From Aporrectodea caliginosa (taxonomy: Eukaryota > Annelida > Clitellata > Crassiclitellata > Lumbricidae), in the NCBI GenBank assembly GCA_020284085.1, contig JACEVL010000932.1:221001-285000 (forward strand): a DNA stretch of 64,000 nt, written 5' to 3'. The translations under genes and the position numbers were made by a program. Position 1 is the first letter of the stretch. Each line of letters opens with the position of its first letter. Positions 13,705-32,382 of the stretch are shown one piece after another. The notes below the pieces were generated by a model that was not told the DNA's origin, ran no database searches, and saw only the letters and a list, made by a program, of their open reading frames with translations.

Positions 13705-14182
13705 AAGTACAGATTATGCAGTGATAATGGTGGATTGGATTTCGGTTGTGGGAGAAGGAGCGGAAGGAAAATATATTAGAAGTAAGGATTGGGAAGAAGC
13801 ACAGCAGAGGTGACAAACTTGTGGAGTTCTGCGATTGAAGGAACTACTAGTGACAAATACTTGGTTTCAGCACTAGAAGAGGCTAAGGTAGGCCTACATT
13901 ATGAAAAGCACCAGGAGATGTAGCAAGGTATCTGCTGGACTACATAATGGTAGGACTCAGATACAGAAAGTGTCAAGAACGGAAGAGCAATGCCGAGAAC
14001 AGACGCAGACACAACTTATATAGTCACCATGAATGCATTACTAAAACTGAAATTCATTAAGAGAAAAAGGCAGATAAGGCAAATATGGAACAAAAAGAAC
14101 AGAACAGGGAACCGGGAGAGAAAATAGAAGAAAATCTGACTGAGCATGTATGTATGTATGTGTGTGTGTATGAGCACTTGTT

Positions 14183-14264
14183 ATAGCGCCCCTTCAAGAT
14201 TTCTACTCAGAGGCTCTCCCGACTACAGCGCGGACACTGAATCGGAGTTTCACGCCGAAGTATA
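14183..14264 (-). repeat. 3' part of tRNA-derived SINE, minus strand
   Basis: The reverse complement matches the 3' half of the full SINE at 27275-27511: the CGGCGTGAAACTCCGATTCA region, then CCGCGCTGTAGTCGGGAG and the conserved GGGGCGCTATA box. It lies between the endonuclease and linker parts of the LINE. Confidence 0.7.
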
Positions 14265-14469
14265 AGGGCGAATCCACTGAAGAGAGATGGAAAAGTCTGA
14301 AAGAGAAGATCGTGGAGAGCGCCAATGATATCGTAGGAGCAGTATATAGAGATGATACCCGCTATAGCTATAGGAAACCGGGGATTACAAGAGAAGTTAT
14401 AGAAGAGACGGAGGAATGGAGGAAATGGAAACAGCAAAGCTCGGAAAAGCACGGCAGGAATATTGAAGA

Positions 14470-14950
14470 CTAGACATTACTACCCAGCTTCGTACGGGTT
14501 ATCTCTACCTTTATAATCGTTCCCACTTGATTTGCGTAGTTCACTTTGGCTGGTAGGCTACTCGATATCACCAGGTACGCCCGTGTATTTGAATTTGCTC
14601 TATCCTCTAATCGTTCCCGCTGGATTTGAAAATGTAAAATGTAAACCTTCGCTTTTTTCTATAGCGACCAAATAGGCCCTAATAGCCTGGACCCTACTTA
14701 TTTTTCAATGAATTGATCAGATGAGTCCCAACCCTTCATCACCGCTCGTCCGTGTGAATGGACGCCACGCCATTTAATAGGCTATCCCCGTGCAAGGACC
14801 GTGCTAGCCCAAGATTTAACTTAAATTTCTGAAATTGACCTGCAAATCCCCGTAAGAATGTTTTGTAAACATTTTCAAATCGCTAAAGCGTTCCCTTTCC
14901 GAACCTTTAGTGGGATGGACAAACAAACAAAAGGAAGGACAAACTTGAGA
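14470..14950 (-). mobile_element. Helitron-like element, minus strand
   Basis: On the minus strand the sequence ends with a hairpin (ACCC, spacer, GGGT), AGTAATGT and CTAG, the Helitron 3' signature. The opposite end shares the TTTGTTTGTCC...AACGCTTTAGCGATTT segment with the Helitron at 6543-7078. The 5' TC end is not clean. It splits the LINE reading frame, which resumes just to the right with EKYGIPRLNNK. No protein is encoded. Confidence 0.55.
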
Positions 14951-15662
14951 AATATGGTATACCTAGATTAAATAACAAACTGAGAAGAACAAAAGAAGAG
15001 GCTAGGGGAAAATGGTAGGACGAGAAATGTGAAGAGATAGAAGACTTACAGCAAAAGTGAAGATACGACACGGTGTTCCAAAAGGTGAAACAGATATCCA
15101 TGAAACTGCGCCAAGGAGGAGGAATAGAGATTAGAAACAAACAGAGCAGGACCCTAAATGAAATAAATGAAGTCATAAACCACTGGAAGGAAGAACTCTG
15201 CAGAAGAGAAGACGGAGAACTGTATGATGATCAGATAATAAAGGCATGGAAGAGGAGAAGACACGGGAGAGAGCGGAGGACGTTGGACCCGAAGTGCTAG
15301 GAGAGAAGGTAAGAGCGGTCATAAAGAAACTGAAAGGCAGCAAAGCGGAAGGAATAAACAATAAGCAGAGATGCTTAAAAGTCTGGAGGAAGGAGCAATG
15401 AAAGAACTCGTAAGGTATGCCAAGACATAGCCTATACAACGGGAGCATGGCCGGAGGAGTTCCTGCAATGCACTGTAATACCAATTTAAAAGAAACCAAA
15501 TGCGACCGCATGCGCGGACCATCGAACCATTAGCGTCATCGCCTATGCGTCTAAAACCATGATTAGAATACTGACAAAGAGATTGCAAGCAAGGACAGAG
15601 GTATTCGAAAGAGGCTGGGAGACGATCGATCAATTTGTGTTCAGAAAGGGCATGGGCACAAG

Positions 15663-16489
15663 TAGTGGCGTAACCAGAGCTTCCCAAAAATTACGCAGAT
15701 TCCAACCCCTCTGAGGGGAGGGGTCTGGGAAGGGAGCTGTAAGGAACTTTTTATTTGGGGGTTTGTAATGGTGCATTTTGGAGACCATCTTTTTCGTTAA
15801 ATGTAATAACATTTTACATCAGTTCTTTGGAAAATTATATAATTTCATAATTAAATTATATTATTTTGGTTTTTAAAATTCACTCAGCTGAAAAGTCCGA
15901 CTAAAAACCGACAGACTCAAAAATGAACAACAATAAACTAAAGCATTGAAATTTTTTAATTTGCACAAAGTATATAGGCTTAGGCCTACATGTACAGTAG
16001 TTGTCAGTTTCTATGCACCGTCAGACTGTAACAGTTATTTAAAAAAAATTAAACTAACAGACTAACTGTGACAAATTCTTGGACTTTTGATAGTGTCAGT
16101 GCTTTGTCGCTGCTTGCGATAGGCCAAATACTTGTGTAAAACACTGATCATGATGACACGGATCAAAGCCCAATAACGCGTGGGTTTTACACAGCACCTA
16201 TATTTAGCCTCGTGTACGTCTGATTTCTTGCCTGATTACCTGAGCTTCAGAATTTACTGTTACCAGAAGTTGCTGCACAAAATATCTCATAGATATACAG
16301 GGCATACCCTGGACTGCAAGAACGGTTAGTGCAGCATTGTTCTCTTGTGTTTGCGCGTGCTAAATTGTCTATAGACCTATTATTTACGGCATAAGTAATA
16401 GCCTATAGTCGTTGTTTAAGACTGGATCCTGTCTGGGCACATCATGGGCCTTCCTGCGCACGCAAGCATATCTATTATAATGCAGATAT
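15663..16489. other. unassigned spacer
   Basis: It opens with AGTGGCGTAACCAGAG, a hAT-MITE-like end whose partner end was not found, followed by AT-rich sequence with no convincing coding stretch. Confidence 0.4.
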
Positions 16490-17009
16490 TATCGACAAAA
16501 CGGACCAACGCACACGTCGGCCATCAACCTCGTAACCCAGTTTTCTGTCGAAGAGAGGAGAACTGGAAGGATTGAAATACAGTTGTAGGTGATAGATGGG
16601 ACTTGTTTTCTATTCGTTCAAGTATTTTAAGCCAGTGGTGTGATTTGAGTGACGTGATGGTGTTTGGAGTTTTAGCAACTGCACGAGCGAGAGCATCCTA
16701 GATGGCTTGAAGGCGGTTTATCAGTGTAATATGGATGTTGCAAATTTAGAAGTCGAGCCTAGGGCGAATTCTGCGGAGATCTTGTATGTGCATTAAACAA
16801 GAGCTGAAAAGATGAGTGATATGTTCGGAAAAGCTATAGTTTTTGGTAGGAAATCACGCCTAGTCGCCTACATGTAAGTTGCAGACAGGCGATTTGCATT
16901 GAACGTGTGGGTGGATGCAGAGTCTAGGTTGAGGGAAATGGTATCCGGACATTCCCCCCGGACATCCCCCCTAACAGTAAGTAGGTTACTCTACCATTGT
17001 CCATGATAA

Positions 17010-17153
17010 CTGTTATTAATCCAACTTCTATTGAATCAAAGACCTTCTTTCATCATTCCAACTTCTTTTTAAGCAAAACAATTTTCAACAATCCAATTTC
17101 TATTTAAGCAAAGAATTTCTTTAATAAATCCAGTTTTTATTTGGGCTTAGAAT
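17010..17153 (+). repeat. degenerate ~36-bp tandem repeat, about 4 copies
   Basis: Units share the pattern AATCCAACTTCTATT...AAGCAAAG with drift between copies. It directly abuts the left end of the neighbouring hAT MITE. Confidence 0.45.
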
Positions 17154-17466
17154 CAGTGGCGTAACTAGGGGTTCGTGCGCCCGGGGGCAAGACTTTCCAG
17201 AAAAGTTTTTTCTCACTTCCGCCAAAATTTTTGATGATTTTTTTTTTTTTTGCCTTTCCCCTGTTTTTCGACAAGAAACCTCAAATATCATTTTGCGCCC
17301 CCTCCCCCCGCCCGCCCCCCAAGACTCACGTACAAAAGTTACTTTTTAAAACTATTTTTCTATTTTTACCTGATTTCTTTAACAAAAACACATTTTCAGA
17401 CCTAATTTTGCGCCCCCCGTCCTGCGCCCGGGGCGGCCGCCCCCTGCCCCCTTCGTTACGCCACTG
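17154..17466. mobile_element. hAT-type MITE (313 bp)
   Basis: The left end CAGTGGCGTAACTAGGGG and the right end CGTTACGCCACTG form an inverted repeat of about 11 bases (CAGTGGCGTAA-type). The interior is C-rich (GCGCCCCC runs) and non-coding. CAGTGGCGTAAC ends are a common hAT MITE form. The 8-bp duplication is not clearly preserved. It splits the minus-strand L2/CR1 LINE. Confidence 0.65.
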
Positions 17467-18540
17467 ATTATAGGGTTTAAGTTGAGTGGGGGCTTGATAA
17501 AAGCTGACTCGTGTGCGTTAAGGAGTCAGCTAGAAGTCAGGTATAGTCATTGATCCGAGCAGATTCGTCTACCAATGATGGAGTTTGGAGAACGCTCTCC
17601 ATCGAACTCCAAAAGTATGGGGGTGGGGTGGAAACGTACGTTCTGGACATAAACTGGGGTTGTTGATTTCCGATAATATAAGTCGGCCAGAGTGGGGGCT
17701 GATCTCTCAATCCAGGTGAGGGTTAGACGCCACTGGATCAGAGACGGACTATGCGTTCAGTTAATTTGCAGATAAAATTAATGATAGACTAGATAAGGGT
17801 CTGTAGTCTGAGTGGGTTTCTTTGTCAAGTGGTGATTTCTTGAGAAGAGGAATGATCGATCGACTAAAGAGTGTCTGAAAAAAAGAAAAATTACCAGTAG
17901 ATAAGGAGAGACAGATAATTATAATTTGGGAACTGATGCGGTAGATGCATAGTCTTTCAATAAGGGAGATATGTATAGCATCGAGTTTATACTGCTTGTT
18001 TGGAAGAGATTGTAATAATAATTATTTCAATCTCTGATGTTGTTTGGAAGACAGACTATGAAGATCGAGGTGGGGAGGATGGACAGTCATGAGGGAATGA
18101 GGGAGCATCGACAGGTGAATCATTGTTGGTTTTGAAAAAGGAGTGATTGAAGAGAGAGACGGAGGGTAGTGATTTTGCCCGAAAAAGGAACAGAACAAAG
18201 CACTAGGAGCTTAAGTGGTGATGCACGACGGTCCCTCTGAAGATTGTGCAGCCCGATCACCCCTCATTCTTTTCAGCATACAATTTGAGGAATGAGTGTA
18301 CTGCACTGTTTCATGTTTCTGGTGGTTTTTACCCGGGTGGGTTGCAAGTCCACAGCGGGATCCTCCTTCTTAATTCTGGGTTGGGACAGGCTCAGACAAC
18401 CAGAGTCGGGTCGAAGAATCAAAGGCAGACGAAGGAAGGGAAAGAGGGAGGTCAACTGGACCCATTCGCTACACTTCTATAAGGTAGGTTATTCCATTCA
18501 TCGTGGATATAATCGTTTCAGTTCTTTTTATAGGTTCAAG

Positions 18541-26393
<7,853 letters not shown>

Positions 26394-26475
26394 ACTCAGT
26401 CAGAACATATTTATGGCTTATGATTACAGGTAATCATTATTATCTGCAATCTGCTGCATAAGCCTAAAATGCAAT

Positions 26476-26650
26476 CATGGGCGTATTTAGGGGTAGTTTT
26501 ACGGGTTCAAATCCCCAAATAAGTTTTCGACAATTTTTATATGCTTTTACATGCAAAATATAAAAAAACTTGGACTTTTGCGTCGATTTTCAATGGAAAA
26601 CCCCCCGAAATGTTAAAACCCCCTCCGACATTTTTCTGGCTACGCCCATG
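26476..26650. mobile_element. hAT-type MITE with perfect 8-bp target duplication
   Basis: The left end CATGGGCGTA and the right end TACGCCCATG are exact complements, flanked by AATGCAAT on both sides (26468-26475, 26651-26658). The 3' flanks of copies A and B lack it. 175 bp, non-coding. An 8-bp duplication is the hAT hallmark. Confidence 0.8.
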
Positions 26651-27119
26651 AATGCAATGCAGACGTGCAGTGTGTGTTTGTCTTGGGCTTCATATTCGCT
26701 TTCTTTTTCACTCGCTTTAATCACAATAATTATGCATCGATGTCTACAAATGGAAGCAATTTTCAGTTGTAATTTATTGGTAATGGTTAAAGTTGAAACT
26801 GTATTGAATTGAAACAATTTGTCGACTTATCGAAGTGGTAGTACCACTTTAATTTTGTTCTGAACAAAAGCAATTTAATAGTCTATCAAAAGGCCAAGTC
26901 ATATGATGTCTATTGTCTACATAGATTATGACAATGAAGAGGACTTCAGAGCATGTCTCTATAACCCGGCTGAAATCACTAAGAGTGGACCAAGCCTCTC
27001 ACTTCACCCGAATAAAGGGTCAATCCACTCTCTATTAAATAACACTTATCTAGATTGGGATGAACAGTATTTCTCATCCCAATCTATGCCATGCAGTAAT
27101 TGTACCCTTAATTCCCTAG

Positions 27120-28685
27120 GTCCAGCACCTGTCTCCACTAAAATATCTTAACCGTAGAAAAAGTTATGTACCAAAGAGGCAAAGACTATACAACTACATC
27201 TCCAAAACAAATATTCTACATCTCGTGCAACATGGATTTAGGCCAGGCTATGCAGCTTCAATGCCACTGATTGTGGGGCGCGGTGGTGTAGGGGTATGTT
27301 CGGTGCCTTGCAGCCGGAGGGTTGCGGGTTCGAATCTACCTCAAGCCGCCGCGTAGGGACCCTGGGCAAGTCCTTCACTCGCAATTGCTCATGCGCTTCG
27401 GCGTGAAACTCCGATTCAGTGTCCGCGCTGTAGTCGGGAGCGCCTCTGAGTAGAAATCTTGAAGGGGCGCTATATAAATATCTGAAATGAATGAATGAAT
27501 GATAAATATACAGGATTAGATAACTCAAGCCATTGACAAGAATGAATATTCTATAGGAATATTTTTAGATCTAAGCAAAGCATTTGACACTGTAGACCAT
27601 AATATACTAATTAAAAAGCTGGAAAAATTATGGAGTCCGGGTATCCCTCTTTCTTGGTTTAAGGATTATTTTACTCATCGGCAACAACAAGTCAAATGCA
27701 ATGGCACAACCACCAGATTTAGATTAATTAAATTTGGAATTCCCAAGGTACTACTATATATTATACTATACTATATATTACTATATATATGTACTATATA
27801 TTACTGGGTCCCCTGCTGTTCATAATATATATTAACGACCTTCCTAATACATCCTCTATCCTCCACTTTGTACTGTTTGCAGACGATTCTAATCTCTTCT
27901 TCTCACGCAAATCTTATGATGAAGTATTTCGAATCCTTAACCAAGAACTCTTATTAGTATCAGACTGGTTCAAAGCAAAGAAATTATCTCTTAATCTGGC
28001 AAAACTAATTATATTCTCTTCTGCTCTCATAGGAAATCAACCCCACAACAGAAGGGAAAAGTCCAAATAGACAATACTGACATCCCACAAGTAAAATCTG
28101 TAAATTCTTAGGAGTCTATGTAGACCAACATCTTAATTGGAACATTCATATTGAGCAAATAGCACTAAAAATAGCCAAACATATAGGAATACTAACACGA
28201 ATATCTTACCTGCTACCTGCAAACATTATGCTCCCCTTATACTACTCTATGATTTATCCATACATTGCCTATTGCAACATGATCTGGGCATCAAACTACA
28301 ATTATCGACTCAGCAGAATAAATGTTTTGCAAAAAGTCGTTAGACTAATAGCTGGCTCCCCCTATAATTCTCACGCAAAGCAAAATTATTCTTGCAGCTC
28401 GGGATTCTGAAAGCTGCACAAATCAAACAACTGCAGATTAACGAATTCATGCATCGATATGCGTACAACACATTGCGTAGCTCCCATGCCAACTTCTATA
28501 GCCTAGCATCGGACATTCACTCACATAACACAAGAATCTTAGTTTGATGCAGAAGTGAGTTTGAACGTACAAACACTCGTAAATTCTCGATCAGATGTGT
28601 TGCCCCAGAGGAATGGAACAGAATACCTCAAGACCTTCGCAGTATCTCAAATTTAAAGCTATTTAAACATCAGTTACGCCTGTGA
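27120..28685 (+). mobile_element. LINE reverse transcriptase (CR1/Jockey-like), decayed, with nested SINE
   Basis: Reading + with frame changes: RLYNYISKTNILHLVQHGFRP (about 27190-27245, the RT lead-in), an interruption by a SINE, FLDLSKAFDTVDHNILIKKL (about 27560-27620), LGPLLFIIYINDLPN (about 27805-27850), FADDSNLFF with the catalytic DD (about 27878), FLGVYVDQHLNWNIHI (about 28105-28155) and YYSMIYPYIAYCNMIW (about 28240-28290). Stops, a frameshift and a TATATA expansion (27750-27800) inside the coding region show it is dead. The 3' untranslated part probably extends to ~28866, where a hAT element begins. Confidence 0.75.
27275..27511 (+). mobile_element. tRNA-derived SINE (full length)
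   Basis: The 5' region holds a pol III A box TGGTGTAGGGG at 27284-27294 and a B box GGTTCGAATCT at 27327-27337, spaced as in a tRNA. Then come a unique body (CGTGAAACTCCGATTCAGTG; CCGCGCTGTAGTCGGGAG), a GGGGCGCTATATAAAT box and a TGAA repeat tail. It sits inside the RT of the surrounding LINE. Related pieces occur at 13404, 14183 (minus), 36770-36840 and 36966-37136. Confidence 0.8.
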
Positions 28686-28958
28686 ATAACTCATCAGAAT
28701 GATTAGTTGGGTTCTAATCCCCATTCTCTTCGTTTTTTAGTTAAGGTTTAATGCTTTGTATTAGTATGTTAATAATAATTATTGTACATGTACAAAGATA
28801 CTTATTATATGAATGCACTGTACTAGATAACCTCTGTTAACCATCTAGCAATAGACTGCATATATAGGTGGCCTCAGTGGTTAAATTGCTCATCCAGAGG
28901 TGCCTGGTCCCAAGTCTTTAAAAATTTTAAACTTAAACTTAAGCCTAATGCTAACAAG

Positions 28959-28961
<3 letters not shown>

Positions 28962-29000
<39 letters not shown>
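28962..29000. repeat. (TA)n microsatellite
   Basis: An uninterrupted TA dinucleotide run of about 39 bases inside the hAT element. Confidence 0.9.
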
Positions 29001-29001
<1 letters not shown>

Positions 29002-29305
29002 CCGATATATTTATTTGTGTATACGCTATGTTTGTTAGTAGCCTGGTTATCAATACCTATATGGCCTTTTCGAGTGTAAAAAGACTCGGATAAAATACAA
29101 AATACGTGAAGCACGCGCATCATTGATTATTGCAACCATAAACATTAACTTCAAAGAAATAAACATTATTTAACATAACATTTAACAGAGGACTATAGCT
29201 TTGATCAACATGTCAATGCAATAACATATGCAAAACACTTGGCAACAAATACCAAAAATTAACACGCAGAATACTTTCACATTGAAGAGCTCGGTATATA
29301 AAAAT

Positions 29306-29960
29306 TTACCAACGCAGTCTGACAACACTTAGATCATAGATGTTGTACATCAATCCATTTACAATTACAAATATAAGCCCAGTGAAAAGCTGAAAATTAA
29401 GCAAGTGTTTGAATACTGTCATTTTGTCAATGCCACAACATGCGAACTTAGAAATATATGTGGCTTTGCATGTTTTCGGTGCTTTGCACTTGCCTAAATC
29501 TGTTGCAGCATGACGACCCTTAGCAATCCATGACTGCACGTACGAAAGTGGATTCCACTCATGCAAAGGCGGCCCAACAATGGAAATGAAAAGAAGAGAG
29601 GAAATATGTTCTACACTTATACATGAGTAACATGACCTTAGAGGTGTGCAAATTAAGTTCATTTGGCTAAATCCACGTTCACCTTCAGCAGTGCTAACAG
29701 GCAGTGTGTGAATTGCACTAATAAGTCTTTTAAATTTCTTCACTGAAGCCTCCGCTCCCTTCACATCTTTGAAATCTCTGTATTCCTGCTATTTTCGAAG
29801 TGAAGACAAAGTTATTTGCGCAGATATAACTTTCAGGGATAGTTTCAGAATATACGCTTAATATTCAGGAAATGTTACGACTTAGTCCATAACAGTTTTC
29901 TGGATTTAGAACGCTTGGTTGCAACTGTTTTTCAGGGACTGGGAAGAACATTTTGTGTTG
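29306..29960 (-). pseudogene. hAT transposase C-terminal fragment
   Basis: The minus-strand ORF 29306-29764 (152 codons) contains LPVSTAEGERGFSQMNLICT followed by SSLLFISIVGPPLHEWNP, the hAT C-terminal dimerisation region (pattern PVS.A..ERGFS.MN). Upstream on the same strand, to about 29960, VLNPENCYGLS-like sequence can be read with frame changes, so more of the transposase once lay there. The BED zinc finger and the RNase H-like catalytic core are absent. It belongs to the element bounded at 28875 and 31336. Confidence 0.7.
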
Positions 29961-30072
29961 CATCAGCAGTTCACCTCAGTGGCCCGGGAAGTGTTTGAAA
30001 GTTTTGTGAGCCACCTCTGCTGTACAGGCCTATAGTGGATAAAATTATACTTTATATTATATCCAGTGGCGT

Positions 30073-30326
<254 letters not shown>

Positions 30327-31007
30327 AGTTGTGTGAGCATCGGCACCTTTGCCGCCATGTATTTCCGGGCCTCTGATTCATTTAACAGTTTTAACTCATA
30401 ATCAGTTCATCACAGAATTGGGGTTCGGCGATTCGGTAGACTGTCAAACTTATCTCAGTTATCTTGCTAATGCCCTAATAGTAGAACACAAAACTCACCT
30501 CTTGCAGGACCTTTTGTGTGAAAAGAAATCATTCATCTTTCGTTGTACCACTTCTGATGGCTGATGCACGTTGTCAAACTTTCTTTTCGACATTTGGCTA
30601 CATGCGCCATAACTATTACTAATCAAAAGACTTGCTAGCCTAGTTCAGATTTCCACACTGATTCCAGCTAGTCTTCAGCAAACGAGCCGTTACAAACTAC
30701 TGTGGCATCCTTGTACACAGAGCGGGAAACACGCCAACCGCGGGAAGTGATTACAAAACATTAATTTGAACTCGAGAGCCAGACAGACAGACAGACAAAC
30801 AGACTTTTTGTTTTTGACAGACAGACAGAGACAGTAAGAGAGAGTAAGAGACAGAGACTGTCTGTCTCTTACTCTCTTGCGCGCAAATGATACTTTTTAT
30901 TGTATTAATGTTACCGTAGGCCTAGATGATAGACAGTCCCTCTGTCTCTCTCCTCTAGAGAGGAGAGTAGAGGAGAGGAGAGGAGGAGAGGAAAGGAAAG
31001 GAAAGGA

Positions 31008-31062
<55 letters not shown>

Positions 31063-31185
31063 CGAGCGAGCGCGTGTGGGCGGCTAAAGTAAACACGTAG
31101 GCCAAGTAGTTTTCTATGATGCTAGTGAATATTGATTGAATCGCACTGTGAGGTTGACGAATAAGCCGGTTAATCTGATCTTGGG

Positions 31186-31310
31186 TGGCGGTTTCTCCTT
31201 ATTTAGGTGGCGGTTCTCATAATTTGGGTGCCGGTACTCACAATGCAGGTGGCGGATCTCAAATCAGAGGTGCCGGTTCTGAATTCTTAGGTGCCGGATC
31301 TCAGACCCGG
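31186..31310 (+). repeat. subterminal ~22-bp repeats of the hAT element
   Basis: Six imperfect units with a GGTGGCGG / GGTGCCGG core followed by T/ATCTC and a variable spacer, ending about 25 bases inside the right terminus. Subterminal repeats of this type serve as transposase binding sites in other hAT elements; that role is inferred here. Confidence 0.6.
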
Positions 31311-31557
31311 CGAGACCCGGCTGAATTTAACCACTGGGTGGCCTAACCAGCGGGACTCTGGTCCCTTCTGGGTTCCCTTTTGTGACCAACAGATCATTGT
31401 TCTTTGTACAGCGAGATGTCACTTTGTCAATGTTTGAAGTAATAAATTGATGGTTATGGTTACGGTTATGTTGTGGACATGGACACACATTAATGGGTCA
31501 TCGTACTTACATACAAGCTGTCAGTCAGGCATGGTAGCCATTAGACTCTCGTCCACT

Positions 31558-32374
31558 CAGGGGCGGATCCAGGGGGGCAATCCGGCCATGCCCCCCCCCA
31601 ATTGAAATTTACACAGGACGTGGCCCCACCCCAATCGCCAAATAGACAACGCTCACTCTGTGATCTTTCGTGATGAAAAGAAAATGAGTGTATATAAATA
31701 AAAAATATTATATTTGTACAACTAAATAGCTTCTCTCGAGTGTTGTCTCTCAAATTTCAAAATATCAAATTTTAAAATGTTGTGTTCCTTGAACATTTAG
31801 TAAAACTACATCATTACTACATGGCTTCCCGATAAGGTAGTTGAATCCTTCTTGCTTGGTGTGTGTACTATTTGTTAACTAGTTCTGCTAACTGAGTCCC
31901 GGCAAGCAATTCGTTTACATTTGCTCAAACTAGACCCTTTGCCTGCATAGGTCCCTCCCTATGGAATGGACTTCCTCTCTGGTAGCATCACTACCTCTTT
32001 CTCTCACCTTAAAACCTTCCTTTTCTCTCGGAGTACCTCGCACTGGGAGCGCTTCTAAAAGGCTTATGCTATGAGAAGCGCTTTATAAATGATCAAATAC
32101 AATACAATACCTTAAGGCTTATGGCTTTCTTGAAAATTGAACGTATTTTCTAGGGTTTATATTAATTTCAATAAATGTCTGGTTTCCTACTACTGTCTGC
32201 AGTCAAACTCAAACACGACTCAAGTTGCTTGAGTGACATCTGATTCCTATCAGTTTTAAAATAATAGAGCAATTTGTTCACATGACAGCCTAAAATTCAA
32301 CCATTGCAGTGTGGAAATTCAAAAAATTCGAACGCCCATTTGCCCCCCTCATAAACTTTCTGGATCCGTCCCTG
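31558..32374. mobile_element. non-autonomous hAT element (817 bp) with 8-bp target duplication
   Basis: The left end CAGGGGCGGATCCAGGGGGG and the right end CTTTCTGGATCCGTCCCTG are inverted (CAGGGACGGATCCAG-type). Both flanks read CGTCCACT (31550-31557, 32375-32382). No transposase is present. A LINE 3' end is nested inside. Confidence 0.78.
31940..32112 (+). mobile_element. 3' end of an L2/CR1-type LINE
   Basis: Contains the usual terminal coding phrase (TCCCTATGGAATGGACTTCC, i.e. LWNGLP-type, then HLKTFLFS) followed by GAGAAGCGCTTTATAAATG and an AATAC repeat tail. It is 5'-truncated and nested in the hAT element. Confidence 0.6.
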
Positions 32375-32382
32375 CGTCCACT

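Larger units (their letters stand above)
13705..15662 (+). mobile_element. decayed non-LTR retrotransposon (endonuclease to early RT)
   Basis: Conceptual reading with frame changes gives, in order, the end of an apurinic-type endonuclease (MVDWISVVGEGAEGKY near 13730; IGKKHSRGDKLVEFCD near 13788; LDYIMVGLRYRKC near 13935), a basic linker (WRKWKQ near 14420), then the reverse transcriptase lead-in (KLKGSKAEGI near 15330; GAWPEEFLQCTVIPI near 15440; ISVIAYASKTMIRILTKRLQ near 15530). It stops at about 15662 before the palm motifs. Stops and frameshifts are frequent, so it is dead. It is interrupted by a minus-strand SINE tail (about 14183-14264) and a minus-strand Helitron (about 14470-14950). 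The clade is not certain. Confidence 0.65.
16490..18240 (-). mobile_element. decayed L2/CR1-like LINE, minus strand
   Basis: Read on the minus strand with frame changes: SLPNKQYKLDAI (about 18000), RSIIPLLKKSPLDKETHSDYRPLSSLS (about 17790-17870, shown in parts in other copies as the RT fingers), then after an interruption FPTKNYSFSEHITHLFSS (about 16850) and HHWLKILERIE (about 16610), the usual C-terminal region of L2/CR1 polyproteins. The order and spacing fit one element of ~1.75 kb, interrupted at 17154-17466 by a hAT MITE. It is heavily decayed with no intact ORF. Confidence 0.6.

Noticed and set aside
17231..17467. 78-codon ORF inside the hAT MITE
   Set aside because: Pro/Phe-rich reading of C-rich and T-rich MITE sequence; no homologous protein pattern.
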